Positions 53,419 through 62,972 of a stretch of 64,000 nt of DNA are shown in pieces. A model generated the notes under the pieces. That model was not told the origin of the DNA. It saw nothing but the letters and a program-made list of their open reading frames with translations, and did not search any database. How positions within the stretch are numbered: position 1 is the stretch's first letter; each line of letters starts with the position of its first letter. This stretch comes from Phocaeicola faecalis (GTDB lineage: Bacteria; Bacteroidota; Bacteroidia; Bacteroidales; Bacteroidaceae). The position numbers and the translations under genes were made by a program. The DNA is taken from contig NZ_JADNRM010000003.1 of assembly GCF_021730445.1 (NCBI RefSeq), positions 1 to 64,000 of the forward strand, read 5' to 3'.

Positions 53419-53444
53419 GACTGAACATATTAGGAGTTTATTCA

Positions 53445-53452
53445 TAACTTTG
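53445..53452 (+). promoter_or_regulatory. possible internal promoter before murG
   Basis: TAACTTTG, a consensus -7 box, lies 20 bp before the murG ATG in the 53-bp ftsW-murG gap, one of the larger gaps in the cluster. No clear -33 element, so activity is uncertain. Confidence 0.45.
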
Positions 53453-53471
53453 CATCAAAATAGAGCAAGAA

Positions 53472-54602
53472 ATGGAAGAGAATTTAAGAATTATCATCAG
53501 CGGAGGAGGAACCGGCGGACATATTTTCCCTGCCGTATCCATTGCCAATGCCATAAAAGAACAACATCCCGAAGCGGAAATCCTGTTCGTAGGCGCCGAA
53601 GGCAGAATGGAGATGCATCGTGTTCCAGCTGCCGGTTATCCAATCAAAGGTTTACCCGTTGCCGGATTCGACCGCAAGAACTTGCTAAAAAATATATCCG
53701 TCCTTTACAAACTGGCAAAGAGCCAGTGGAAAGCGCGCAAAATTATTAAAGAGTTCCGTCCCCATGCAGCAGTCGGAGTCGGTGGATATGCCAGTGGCCC
53801 AACACTGAAGGTAGCCGGAATAATGGGAATCCCCACCCTGTTGCAAGAACAGAATTCTTATGCCGGAGTTACGAATAAGCTGTTGGCAAAAAAAGCCTGT
53901 AAGATATGTGTAGCCTATGACGGTATGGAGCGTTTCTTTGAAAAAGACAAAATCATACTGACCGGTAATCCTGTACGCCAAGGGTTGCTCAATCATGCTA
54001 TCACTCGCGAAGAAGCCATTCGTTCTTTCGGACTTTCCTCGGAAAAAAAGGTCATTCTCATTCTAGGGGGAAGCCTCGGTGCACGTACCATCAACCATTG
54101 TGTGATGGAAGGACTTGAAAAGATACGCACATCGGGCGTGCAATTCATCTGGCAAACCGGTAAGATTTACATTGATGAAGCCCGCGCTGCCGTAGCTAAA
54201 GCGGGAGAACTGCCCATGCTTCATGTTACCGATTTCATTAGTGACATGGCATCGGCATACAGTGCTGCGGACTTGGTAATCAGCCGTGCCGGAGCCGGTT
54301 CCATCTCTGAATTCTGTCTATTGCAGAAACCGGTCATTCTGGTACCCTCTCCCAACGTAGCGGAAGACCATCAAACCAAAAACGCATTGGCATTAGTCAA
54401 TAAAAACGCGGCGCTCTATATAAAAGATGCCGCTGCCAAAGAAGCTTTGTTGGATAAAGCGATTGAAACCGTCCAACATCCTGAATTGCTAAAGAGTTTA
54501 AGTACAAATATTGCAAAACTGGCCTTTACGGACTCTGCAAATGTCATTGCACGCGAAGTCTATGAATTGGCTGATGATTATAGAAAGAGAAATGAATGTT
54601 AA
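53472..54602 (+). CDS. murG: UDP-GlcNAc:lipid I N-acetylglucosaminyltransferase
   Basis: The 376-aa GT-B enzyme converts lipid I to lipid II. The glycine loop GGGTGGHIFPA (11-21), the second glycine loop GGSLGAR, and the donor site SRAGAGSISEF with PSPNVAEDHQTKNA are all present. The murC start overlaps the last 11 bp. Confidence 0.96.
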   Translation: MEENLRIIISGGGTGGHIFPAVSIANAIKEQHPEAEILFVGAEGRMEMHRVPAAGYPIKGLPVAGFDRKNLLKNISVLYKLAKSQWKARKIIKEFRPHAAVGVGGYASGPTLKVAGIMGIPTLLQEQNSYAGVTNKLLAKKACKICVAYDGMERFFEKDKIILTGNPVRQGLLNHAITREEAIRSFGLSSEKKVILILGGSLGARTINHCVMEGLEKIRTSGVQFIWQTGKIYIDEARAAVAKAGELPMLHVTDFISDMASAYSAADLVISRAGAGSISEFCLLQKPVILVPSPNVAEDHQTKNALALVNKNAALYIKDAAAKEALLDKAIETVQHPELLKSLSTNIAKLAFTDSANVIAREVYELADDYRKRNEC

Positions 54603-55968
54603 TACGCTAAAATCAGTTTACTTTATCGGCGCCGGGGGCATCGGTATGAGTGCATTGGTACGTTACTTCTTGTCAAAAGGCAAGAATGTAGGTGGCTATG
54701 ACCGTACTCCAAGTGAACTGACGGAAAAGTTGATAGAAGAAGGAGCAGCTATTCACTACGAAGATAGCACAGACCAAATACCCGCCTCATTCCGTGATGC
54801 GTCAAGCACTTTGGTTGTATATACTCCCGCTATCCCCGAAACACATAAAGAGTTTACCTATTTCCGTGAAAACGGATTCGAGATACAGAAACGCTCGCAA
54901 GTGCTCGGCATGTTGACCCATGCCGGAAAAGGTCTTTGTGTAGCCGGCACACATGGCAAGACGACCACTTCGACCATGACAGCCCACTTGCTGCATCAAT
55001 CCCATGTCGGTTGCAACGCATTCCTGGGAGGTATTTCAAAAAATTACGGAACTAATCTACTGTTGTCCGATACCAGTGAATATATAGTTATCGAAGCCGA
55101 TGAGTTTGACCGTTCTTTTCATTGGCTTTCACCTTATATATCAGTAGTCACTGCTACTGATGCCGACCATTTGGACATTTACGGCACCAAAGAAGCCTAT
55201 TTGGAGAGTTTCCGGCACTATACTTCCTTGATTCGTCCGGGTGGGGCGCTGATTATGCGCAAAGGCATCGAACTGCAACCGGATTTGCAGGAAGGTGTAA
55301 AACTATATACCTATTCTAAAGAAGAAGGTGATTTCCATGCAGAGAATATCCGTATCGGAAACGGTGAAATATTCTTTGACTACATTTCGCCACTGGGTAA
55401 TATTGACGATATCCAATTGGGAGTACCCATCGCCATTAACATTGAAAACGGAGTGGCAGCTATGGCATTGGCCCAGATGAGCGGTGTCACCAATGAAGAA
55501 ATAAAAGAAGGAATGAGAACCTTCCATGGAGTAGACCGTCGTTTTGACTTTAAAATAAAGAATGACAAAGTGGTATTCCTGAGTGACTATGCCCACCATC
55601 CGTCTGAAATCCGTCAAAGCATTCTCTCCATGCGCGCCTTGTATCAGGACAAGAAGTTGACTGCAGTATTTCAGCCGCATCTCTATACCCGTACACGTGA
55701 TTTCTACCAAGACTTTGCAGACAGCCTGTCATTGCTGGATGAAGTAATTTTGGTAGATATCTATCCGGCACGAGAGAAACCAATCCCCGGAGTGACCAGC
55801 AAATTGATTTATGACAATCTGCGCCCCGGCATCGAGAAATCTATGTGCCGAAAAGAAGAGATTCCAGAGGTACTGGGAAATAAAAATATAGAAGTATTAA
55901 TCACTTTAGGTGCGGGAGACATTGAAAACTATGTTTCCCAAATCTGCGAAATACTGAACAAACAATGA
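54592..55968 (+). CDS. murC: UDP-MurNAc--L-alanine ligase
   Basis: The 458-aa enzyme attaches the first amino acid to UDP-MurNAc. VYFIGAGGIGMSALV (9-23) is the N-terminal nucleotide-sugar motif, GTHGKTTT (119-126) is the ATP loop, EADEFDRSFHWLSP and TDADHLDIYG follow, with SDYAHHPSEI and VFQPHLYTRT in the C-terminal domain. The ATG at 54592 lies inside murG and gives the conserved N-terminus; the longer open frame upstream lies entirely within murG. It overlaps ftsQ by 4 bp. Confidence 0.95.
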   Translation: MNVNTLKSVYFIGAGGIGMSALVRYFLSKGKNVGGYDRTPSELTEKLIEEGAAIHYEDSTDQIPASFRDASSTLVVYTPAIPETHKEFTYFRENGFEIQKRSQVLGMLTHAGKGLCVAGTHGKTTTSTMTAHLLHQSHVGCNAFLGGISKNYGTNLLLSDTSEYIVIEADEFDRSFHWLSPYISVVTATDADHLDIYGTKEAYLESFRHYTSLIRPGGALIMRKGIELQPDLQEGVKLYTYSKEEGDFHAENIRIGNGEIFFDYISPLGNIDDIQLGVPIAINIENGVAAMALAQMSGVTNEEIKEGMRTFHGVDRRFDFKIKNDKVVFLSDYAHHPSEIRQSILSMRALYQDKKLTAVFQPHLYTRTRDFYQDFADSLSLLDEVILVDIYPAREKPIPGVTSKLIYDNLRPGIEKSMCRKEEIPEVLGNKNIEVLITLGAGDIENYVSQICEILNKQ

Positions 55969-56702
55969 TTAAACGAATTTTCATACTCCTGTTCTTGTTA
56001 CTGATAACAGCTTACCTTGTAGTAGCGGTTACAGTCTTCAATACCAAGCCTGCAGACCAGACTTGCAAGGGTATGGAATTGATTATCAATGACAGTATCG
56101 ACCATGGCTTCATCACTAAAAAAGAAGTACTCCGCCTACTCAACAGCAAGAAGTTGTCTCCCGTGGGAAAGAAGATGGGAACAATCAACACCCGGCTTTT
56201 AGAAGATGAACTCAGCAAGCACCCATTGATTGAGAACGTGGAATGTTACCGTACTCCCGGTTGTAAAATCGGTATCGAAGTTACCCAGCGCCTGCCCTTA
56301 TTAAGGGTAATGGCTGCCAACGGAGATAATTATTACATTGACAGCAAAGGAAAAGTGATGCCGATACCCAACAGTTCGGCCCATGTAGCTGTTGTTACTG
56401 GTAGTGTAAGCCGTGACTTTGCCACGAAAGAATTATATAAGTTAGGCATCTTTCTACAGAATCATCCTCTATGGGAAGCCCAGATTGAACAGATAAACGT
56501 CACTCCTGCCAAAGAACTGGAACTGGTTCCGCGTGTTGGAGAGCATATCATCTTCCTTGGGAAACCCGGCGATTATGAGGAAAAGTTTGAAAGACTGAAG
56601 ATTTTTTATAAAAAAGGTCTGAACCAGGTGGGCTGGAACAAATACAGCCGCATCAGTTTGGAGTTTAGCAATCAGATTATTTGTACCAAAAAAGAGAAGT
56701 AA
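55965..56702 (+). CDS. ftsQ: cell division protein FtsQ
   Basis: The 245-aa bitopic protein has one transmembrane helix (about 5-25), a POTRA-like region (about 35-110, GFITKKEVLRLLNSKKLSP and ECYRTPGCKIGIEVTQRLP) and a beta domain after it. It scaffolds FtsL and FtsB in the divisome. The ATG overlaps the murC stop by 4 bp and ftsA follows 3 bp later, so translation of murC-ftsQ-ftsA is tightly linked. Confidence 0.92.
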   Translation: MIKRIFILLFLLLITAYLVVAVTVFNTKPADQTCKGMELIINDSIDHGFITKKEVLRLLNSKKLSPVGKKMGTINTRLLEDELSKHPLIENVECYRTPGCKIGIEVTQRLPLLRVMAANGDNYYIDSKGKVMPIPNSSAHVAVVTGSVSRDFATKELYKLGIFLQNHPLWEAQIEQINVTPAKELELVPRVGEHIIFLGKPGDYEEKFERLKIFYKKGLNQVGWNKYSRISLEFSNQIICTKKEK

Positions 56703-56705
56703 GAT

Positions 56706-58226
56706 ATGGCAGCAACAGATTTTATTGTAGCAATAGAGCTGGGGTCTTCAAAGATCACAGGCATTGCAGGAAAGAAGCATCCGGACGGAAGTATACAAGT
56801 ACTGGCCCTTGCCAGCGAACCTTCGTCTGATTTCATCAGGAAAGGAGTTATTTATAATCTGGACAAGACCGCACAAAGCCTTACTTCGATTATCAAGAAA
56901 CTGGAATCGACATTAAAGGCTTCTATCGGAAAGGTATATGTAGGCGTTGGCGGACAGTCGCTCCGCACTATCCGCAACACGGAAGTACGCCATTTGGAAG
57001 AAGAGACTAAAATATCACAAGAGTTAGTTGACTCGCTGATGGACAGCAACCGCGAAGTGCCCATCATCGACCAAGATATATTGGAGGTAGCCCCACAAGA
57101 ATACAAGGTAGGCATTAACTTATTGGCTGATCCTGTCGGCGTTCCCAGTGACCATATTGAAGGCCGCTTCCTCAACATCATTGCCCGCAGCAGTGTAAAA
57201 CAGAATATCGACAAGTGTTTCCGTCAAGCGGGAATAGAGATTGCAGATTATGTCATCTCACCGTTGGCACTTGCCAATGCGGTGCTGACGAACAGCGAAA
57301 GACGCTCCGGGTGTATGCTCATCGACTTTGGTGCAGATACAACTACTGTTTCGGTTTATAAAAACAATATCCTCCGCCATCTGGCAGTTATCCCTTTAGG
57401 CGGCAGCAATATTACCAAAGATATTTGCAGCCAGCAAATAGAAGAAGAGGATGCCGAAGAGTTGAAAGTCAAATACGGCAATGCCTATATTGATCCGTCA
57501 CAAGACGAAGAAGAAACACCCAACTATGCCATTGACGGAAAGTGCAGTATCGAAGCTCATTTGCTGGAAGATATTGTTGAAGCACGTGTCAACGAAATAT
57601 TGGCTAATGTATGGAATCAGATTGTACTCTCCGGCTACGATGACAAGTTGTTGGCAGGTGCCATTGTCACCGGTGGTGCAGCCAACTTGAAAAATATGGA
57701 AGAAGCTTTCAGCAAACGCACCAAACTGGAGAAAGTGAGAATGGCCAAAGACTGCCAACTGAGTCTTAAAGGAGGTATTGAATTAAAGAAAGACGGAACG
57801 GCCAACACCATCATCGCACTGTTGGCTGCCGGAAAAGAGAACTGTTACCGCCCTGAACACCCGAAAGAACCGGTACAACCCATTCAAACCGGGCTCTTTA
57901 CTGAAGAAGGAGAAAGTGCAGAAGAAAAAAGAAGAAGACTGGCACAGGAAGCCGAAGAGAAACGCAGAAAGGAAGAAGCTGAAAAGCAACGCATTGCCGA
58001 CTGTGAAAGCTTCATAAAGAAAGCCATCGAACTGAAGAATGCTGAAAAATATAAAGAAGCATTAGCTGCTTTGAGCAAAGCAGAAATGCTCGGTGTAGAA
58101 ACCAAGAATGCTCAGATACGCGAACTGGAGAAAGACATCAAGCAATTGAAAAAAGGCAGCAGCCTTTGGTCAAAGCTGGGCAAGAAAATCACCACGCTCT
58201 CTGACGACCTGTTAAAAGAAGATTAA
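56706..58226 (+). CDS. ftsA: cell division protein FtsA with long C-terminal extension
   Basis: The 506-aa actin-like ATPase tethers FtsZ to the membrane. Actin-fold motifs: AIELGSSKITGIAG (9-22), GCMLIDFGADTTTVSV (phosphate 2) and GAIVTGGAANLKNM (adenosine). It exceeds E. coli FtsA (420 aa) by a C-terminal extension from about 396. This consists of a charged coiled coil rich in EEKRRK, a helical hairpin (AIELKNAEKYKEALAALSKA) that looks like a single TPR unit, and a terminal amphipathic helix (LWSKLGKKITTL) as membrane anchor. Confidence 0.95.
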   Translation: MAATDFIVAIELGSSKITGIAGKKHPDGSIQVLALASEPSSDFIRKGVIYNLDKTAQSLTSIIKKLESTLKASIGKVYVGVGGQSLRTIRNTEVRHLEEETKISQELVDSLMDSNREVPIIDQDILEVAPQEYKVGINLLADPVGVPSDHIEGRFLNIIARSSVKQNIDKCFRQAGIEIADYVISPLALANAVLTNSERRSGCMLIDFGADTTTVSVYKNNILRHLAVIPLGGSNITKDICSQQIEEEDAEELKVKYGNAYIDPSQDEEETPNYAIDGKCSIEAHLLEDIVEARVNEILANVWNQIVLSGYDDKLLAGAIVTGGAANLKNMEEAFSKRTKLEKVRMAKDCQLSLKGGIELKKDGTANTIIALLAAGKENCYRPEHPKEPVQPIQTGLFTEEGESAEEKRRRLAQEAEEKRRKEEAEKQRIADCESFIKKAIELKNAEKYKEALAALSKAEMLGVETKNAQIRELEKDIKQLKKGSSLWSKLGKKITTLSDDLLKED

Positions 58227-58270
58227 AAGAAACAAGTAAATTACATCACCTTATATAATATAGTAAGATT

Positions 58271-59578
<1,308 letters not shown>

Positions 59579-59597
59579 CAACTAAAATATAGAGAAT

Positions 59598-60047
59598 ATG
59601 GATTTATTTGACGTAATCAGCAACGATATCAAAGAGGCTATGAAGGCCAAGGACAAAGTGAAATTAGAAACTTTGCGCAATGTAAAGAAATTCTTCCTCG
59701 AAGCAAAGACCGCTCCGGGAGCCAATGATACACTGACCGATGACGCTGCTCTAAAAATTATGCAGAAATTGGTAAAACAAGGCAAGGACTCAGCTGCTAT
59801 TTACACCGAACAAGGCCGTTCTGATTTGGCAGAAACCGAATTGGCTCAGGTAGCCGTCATCGAAGCCTATCTACCGAAACAGATGGGGGCTGAAGAATTG
59901 GAAGCTGCTTTGAAAACAATCATTGCAGAAGTAGGCGCAACCGGTCCACAGGATATGGGCAAAGTAATGGGCGTGGCTACCAAGCAACTGGCAGGCAAAG
60001 CAGAAGGTCGTGCCATTTCAGCTAAGGTAAAAGAACTGTTAGCATAA
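59598..60047 (+). CDS. GatB/YqeY-domain protein
   Basis: The 149-aa helical protein is the YqeY family, similar to the C-terminal tRNA-binding domain of the amidotransferase subunit GatB. Signature segments are MDLFDVISNDIKEAMKAKD, QGKDSAAIYTEQGRSDLAETE, EAYLPKQMG and DMGKVMGVATKQLAGKAEGRAIS. Function is not firmly known. It is the last gene of the division cluster, 19 bp after ftsZ, and is followed by a terminator. Confidence 0.93.
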   Translation: MDLFDVISNDIKEAMKAKDKVKLETLRNVKKFFLEAKTAPGANDTLTDDAALKIMQKLVKQGKDSAAIYTEQGRSDLAETELAQVAVIEAYLPKQMGAEELEAALKTIIAEVGATGPQDMGKVMGVATKQLAGKAEGRAISAKVKELLA

Positions 60048-60113
60048 AGCCTTTAAACACCATTTAAAAAAGACGGAAGCGTTTGCCAAAAAGCTGCTGA
60101 AGTTTTTGAAAAA
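60048..60113. other. short gap before the division-cluster terminator
   Basis: AT-rich, with T-tract spacing (AAGTTTTTGAAAAAGG then GAGAGTTTTTCTGAAAAG) resembling the tandem repeat at 520-600. No gene. Confidence 0.5.
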
Positions 60114-60176
60114 GGCAGGAGAGTTTTTCTGAAAAGACCTTGGTCTTGTGTAAGAAACGCTCTCCTGTCTTTTTTA
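60114..60176 (+). terminator. terminator of the division cluster
   Basis: CAGGAGAG (60116-60123) pairs with CTCTCCTG (60160-60167), enclosing an inner AAGACC/GGTCTT helix, and TCTTTTTT follows. It lies about 67 bp past yqeY. The interior carries the CCTTGGTCTT core of the T-tract repeat family. Confidence 0.8.
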
Positions 60177-60280
60177 TTGCAACAACGTCTTTACAATAAG
60201 TTTAATTCATCATCCTGCTTCCACACCAAGCTATTGTAGCACTAATGGCCCCCCTGATATATGAAACGCAGTTTCCCGAG

Positions 60281-60751
60281 GCAGTCATTATTCTTGGGGA
60301 TTTAACAAATCAAGAAGGTGTGTCAAAACCAACATGACCACTCTACAAAGTTACAGATTGTAACTAACAATTATAAAGGAGCCATATCAAACTCTGTTTT
60401 TAAGTAATGATATGGCTCTTTTCATCATTGATTTAGGGAGTCAAGTTTCAGATTAAAAATTGTCCTTTCATCAAATTACGTTTTGACACATCCTTTCCTC
60501 CGGTTTTCAACCCCCGCAGACACTTAGAACTCCCTACGTCGTTTCATTAGCCGGAATAAGCGTTTGCGTCCTTTCGATTAAGCCTTTCTGTCAGTCGGAT
60601 TACTACAGTCTTCGGCAGTGGACTGTACAGTCCATTACGGCAGACTGTACAGTCCGTTACGGTAGACCGTACAGTCCGTTGCTGTAGACTGTAGTAATCT
60701 TCCGTTCAAAAAGCTTTAGCTGACCCTAAGAAACAGCTTACTCTTCCTTTG
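60281..60751. repeat. 22-bp-period palindrome array element, copy B (interrupted)
   Basis: The element lies between convergent yqeY and recO. Palindromes GACTGTACAGTC, GACTGTACAGTC and GACCGTACAGTC start at 60621, 60643 and 60665, exactly 22 bp apart. Half units continue the phase at 60599 and 60687, and those outer halves, ATTACTACAGTC and GACTGTAGTAAT, are complements, so the whole array has a dyad. Flanks match copy A at 19290-19607. The left part is split by the insertion at 60315-60495. Confidence 0.88.
60315..60495. mobile_element. MITE-like insertion within the array element
   Basis: About 180 non-coding bases are bounded by AAGGTGTGTCAAAAC (60315-60329) and GTTTTGACACATCCTT (60480-60495), terminal inverted repeats differing by one base. 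Inside is a hairpin with AGCCATATCA and TGATATGGCT. Copy A has no such segment between the matching flanks ATTTAACA-ATCAA and TCCTCCGG. It is too short for a transposase and is probably mobilised in trans by an IS with GGTGTGTCAAAA ends. Confidence 0.75.
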
Positions 60752-60839
60752 TCGATGACATGACATATAAATCACTAAGAATACTGACTGCCCCGCTTTC
60801 CTTTACTTCGTATTTGAATCCGCAGAAAAATATCGGTTT

Positions 60840-61565
60840 TCAGGCAAAGAGCTCTTTCAATACATCCAATGATTTAAGCAAAGGGAAATCAGGCAAATGC
60901 AGGCGATAATAATCATTGATAATGGTAAGACAACGGTTGCGCTCCGCACGACTCATGGCAAAAAGGTGCATCGTCTCATAATTCATCCGCATCAGAATAT
61001 TAATATGAGAAGCCTCATCCGGCTTCAGAAACGCCCCATGCGAAGGCTGTATGGGAGTGAAACAAGCATTGAGCAAATCAAAAAAACATCCCTCATCATA
61101 ATCTTCCGTATTAGGATAAAGACCTAGAAAGCGGGAAAAGCGCATCAAAAACACCAAATGAAAATTGGCAAACCCACGCTCACACTCATCCAACCAACGA
61201 ATGGAATGCTCCAAATAAGCAAAAAGCGGTCTGTTCTCTGCCTCCTCACGCAATGACCGATAAAGAAACTCTGCAAGAAACATAGCTATGGCCGACTTAT
61301 ATGGGTCATAAGGCAAGGTACGAAACGGATACCATGATTTAGCCTCCTTAACAGGATAGAGGCTGCCATTCGGACGATAGTCCGCCTCAAACTCCACCAT
61401 AGCAAGGGGTTGAAAAAGCACCGACTTCACCGCCGACTTGCGCGAGCGGGGAATTTTCACCAGAAACGAAGCCCGTCCCGTGTGCTGCGTATAGATATCG
61501 ACAATATTCGAAGTATCATTATACTTTAGACTATGAAGTACGATTCCGACTGTTTTTTGCAACAT
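60840..61565 (-). CDS. recO: DNA repair protein RecO
   Basis: The 241-aa protein assists RecF-pathway recombination by annealing DNA and loading RecA on SSB-coated strands. The N-terminal OB fold (1-80) contains [32 protein letters not shown]; a helical C-terminal domain follows. No zinc-finger cysteine cluster is evident. It stands alone on the minus strand, with TACTTTTG at 61596-61603 as the likely -7 box. Confidence 0.92.
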   Translation of the reverse strand: MLQKTVGIVLHSLKYNDTSNIVDIYTQHTGRASFLVKIPRSRKSAVKSVLFQPLAMVEFEADYRPNGSLYPVKEAKSWYPFRTLPYDPYKSAIAMFLAEFLYRSLREEAENRPLFAYLEHSIRWLDECERGFANFHLVFLMRFSRFLGLYPNTEDYDEGCFFDLLNACFTPIQPSHGAFLKPDEASHINILMRMNYETMHLFAMSRAERNRCLTIINDYYRLHLPDFPLLKSLDVLKELFA

Positions 61566-61595
61566 ATTCTTCCATTATTAAGCCTCTACCACGTA

Positions 61596-61603
61596 CAAAA
61601 GTA
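61596..61603 (-). promoter_or_regulatory. -7 box of recO
   Basis: The minus strand reads TACTTTTG, 30 bp before the recO start codon. Confidence 0.55.
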
Positions 61604-61653
61604 GTCAATTTCGAGGAAAATGAGCAGAAAACTAAAAAAAATCACTCGAATGT

Positions 61654-61684
61654 TTTGGAGATTTAAAAATAGTTCCTACCTTTG
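61654..61684 (+). promoter_or_regulatory. promoter of tRNA-Glu and rpsT
   Basis: TTTG at 61654-61657 and TACCTTTG at 61677-61684 are 19 bp apart. The CTACCTTTGCAACCGCAAA stretch equals that of the tRNA-Phe promoter. Confidence 0.85.
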
Positions 61685-61750
61685 CAACCGCAAAAGAGAA
61701 AAACACTCTCTGATGCAAAAGCCAAGCTAAGGCTGGCAAGTTAAAGGCCT

Positions 61751-61822
61751 GGCCCCTTCGTCTATCGGTTAGGACGCAAGATTTTCATTCTTGAAAGGGG
61801 GGTTCGATTCCCCCAGGGGCTA
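61751..61822 (+). tRNA. tRNA-Glu (TTC)
   Basis: A 72-nt cloverleaf has acceptor arms GGCCCCT and AGGGGCT (one G-T pair), D-loop region CGTCTATCGGTTAGGACG, anticodon TTC in CAAGATTTTCATTCTTG, and T-loop GGTTCGATTCC. The 3' CCA is not encoded. rpsT follows 42 bp later, probably on the same transcript. Confidence 0.97.
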
Positions 61823-61864
61823 CAAATAAAAATAATAAAAGAACAAAACTAAAGATTAGTCGAG

Positions 61865-62119
61865 ATGGCAAATCACAAATCATCAGTAAAGAGAATCAGA
61901 CAGGAAGAGAAGAGAAGACTTCATAACAGATATTATGCAAAAACAATGCGTAACGCTGTTAAAAAACTTCGTGAGACTTCTGACAAAGCAGAAGCTGTTG
62001 CAATGTATCCGGGCATCCAAAAAATGTTGGACAAGTTAGCTAAGCGCAACATTATTCATAAGAATAAAGCTTCTAACCTGAAGTCTAAATTGGCTGCTCA
62101 TATTAGCAAGCTCGCTTAA
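61865..62119 (+). CDS. rpsT: 30S ribosomal protein S20
   Basis: The 84-aa basic helical protein binds 16S rRNA early in 30S assembly. The start [21 protein letters not shown] is the family signature, followed by three helices rich in Lys and Arg and the conserved KGIIHKNKA-like [15 protein letters not shown]. It lies 42 bp after tRNA-Glu and ends 28 bp before a terminator. Confidence 0.97.
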   Translation: MANHKSSVKRIRQEEKRRLHNRYYAKTMRNAVKKLRETSDKAEAVAMYPGIQKMLDKLAKRNIIHKNKASNLKSKLAAHISKLA

Positions 62120-62147
62120 GCAAAGTCTTAAACTAAAAGATAAAATA

Positions 62148-62173
62148 GGCTGAATCATACGATTCGGCCTTTT
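62148..62173 (+). terminator. terminator after rpsT
   Basis: GGCTGAATC (62148-62156) pairs with GATTCGGCC (62161-62169) with one G-T pair, followed by TTTT. Confidence 0.85.
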
Positions 62174-62451
62174 GTCGTTTCAGGAAGACTGAATACCCGA
62201 CAACGGCTCAAACTATCCCTTCCCATAACCTAAGCGTTTTCTTGGGTCAAGTCAAAAAATATGTGGGTATAATATTTGAGAAACATTGAAAGTCTGCAAT
62301 GCTAAAAACATACATCCTTCCAAAGTATTATAAATCAAGTACATCAGACGAACACCTGATTGGACGTCAGCATTGTAACTCAGAGGTCATGCTTATCACC
62401 CACAGGGTTTTCAGATTAACCCGTTTTCTTCCTCTCAGCCAAGTCTTTTTC

Positions 62452-62568
62452 TACGTCAGACTATGACGTCCTGTTACGGCAGGATATACGTCCCACCGAA
62501 GCAGGACGTAATAATCTATAGCCCGAAAAAGCTTAGCCCTTAGGAAGAGACAGCTAAATCTTCCTTTA
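62452..62568. repeat. 22-bp-period array element, copy C (diverged, GACGTC core)
   Basis: Units at 62461, 62483 and 62505 are 22 bp apart and centred on CTATGACGTCCT, GATATACGTCCC and GACGTAATAATC. The spacer GTTACGGCAG and the right flank (TAATAATC, AAAAAGCTTAGC, AGAGACAGCT, TCTTCCTTT) match copies A and B, but the palindrome is GACGTC instead of GACTGTACAGTC. It lies between rpsT and the NVEALA gene. The rest of 62174-62451 shows no gene. Confidence 0.75.
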
Positions 62569-62634
62569 GAGTGCCGTAAAACGAAATGACGGAAGCCAAA
62601 GAAGTTAATAATGTACAAACAAAGAATAACTTTC

Positions 62635-62664
62635 TTTGCACATCCAATGTTTTTTTTACTTTTG
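62635..62664 (+). promoter_or_regulatory. promoter of the NVEALA gene
   Basis: TTTG near 62635-62638 and TACTTTTG at 62657-62664, about 18 bp apart. The implied transcript starts after the upstream in-frame ATG at 62586, which supports the start at 62685. Confidence 0.65.
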
Positions 62665-62684
62665 AAGAACTAAAAAAAACAATT

Positions 62685-62969
62685 ATGAAAAGCATTAAAA
62701 TCAAAGCGTTAATAACCGCTACAGTTATTCTAAGCAGTTACACCATTCACAGAGCAAAGACAGACTCTAAGGAGTTTTCAAGCATGGCATTAATGAATAT
62801 TGAAGCATTGGCCGATGACAATGAAACTAATGGTGAGAAAAGATTCAAATACGATACATGGTACAATGAGGATTGTTACATATATGTTGGCGGAGCCTAT
62901 GCCAAAGGGAAGAAAGTATCTTGTCGCGACGGGCACGACCATCCAGTATGCGTTGACTGCCAACTGTAA
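62685..62969 (+). CDS. NVEALA-domain secreted peptide
   Basis: The 94-aa precursor has a basic, hydrophobic N-terminus (1-22) and then SMALMNIEALADDNE (about 33-47), matching the NVEALA motif of a Bacteroidetes family of short exported peptides. The C-terminal part has four cysteines (NEDCYIYVGG, VSCRDGH, PVCVDCQL) that could form two disulfides. An in-frame ATG at 62586 would add 33 residues but lies upstream of the promoter. The propeller lipoprotein gene starts 3 bp after its stop, the usual NVEALA neighbour. Function is unknown; some such peptides are suspected signals or toxins, which is not shown here. Confidence 0.85.
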   Translation: MKSIKIKALITATVILSSYTIHRAKTDSKEFSSMALMNIEALADDNETNGEKRFKYDTWYNEDCYIYVGGAYAKGKKVSCRDGHDHPVCVDCQL

Positions 62970-62972
62970 ATT

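Noticed and set aside
60315-60495. A complete insertion sequence
   Set aside because: At about 180 bp with no coding capacity it can only be a non-autonomous element.
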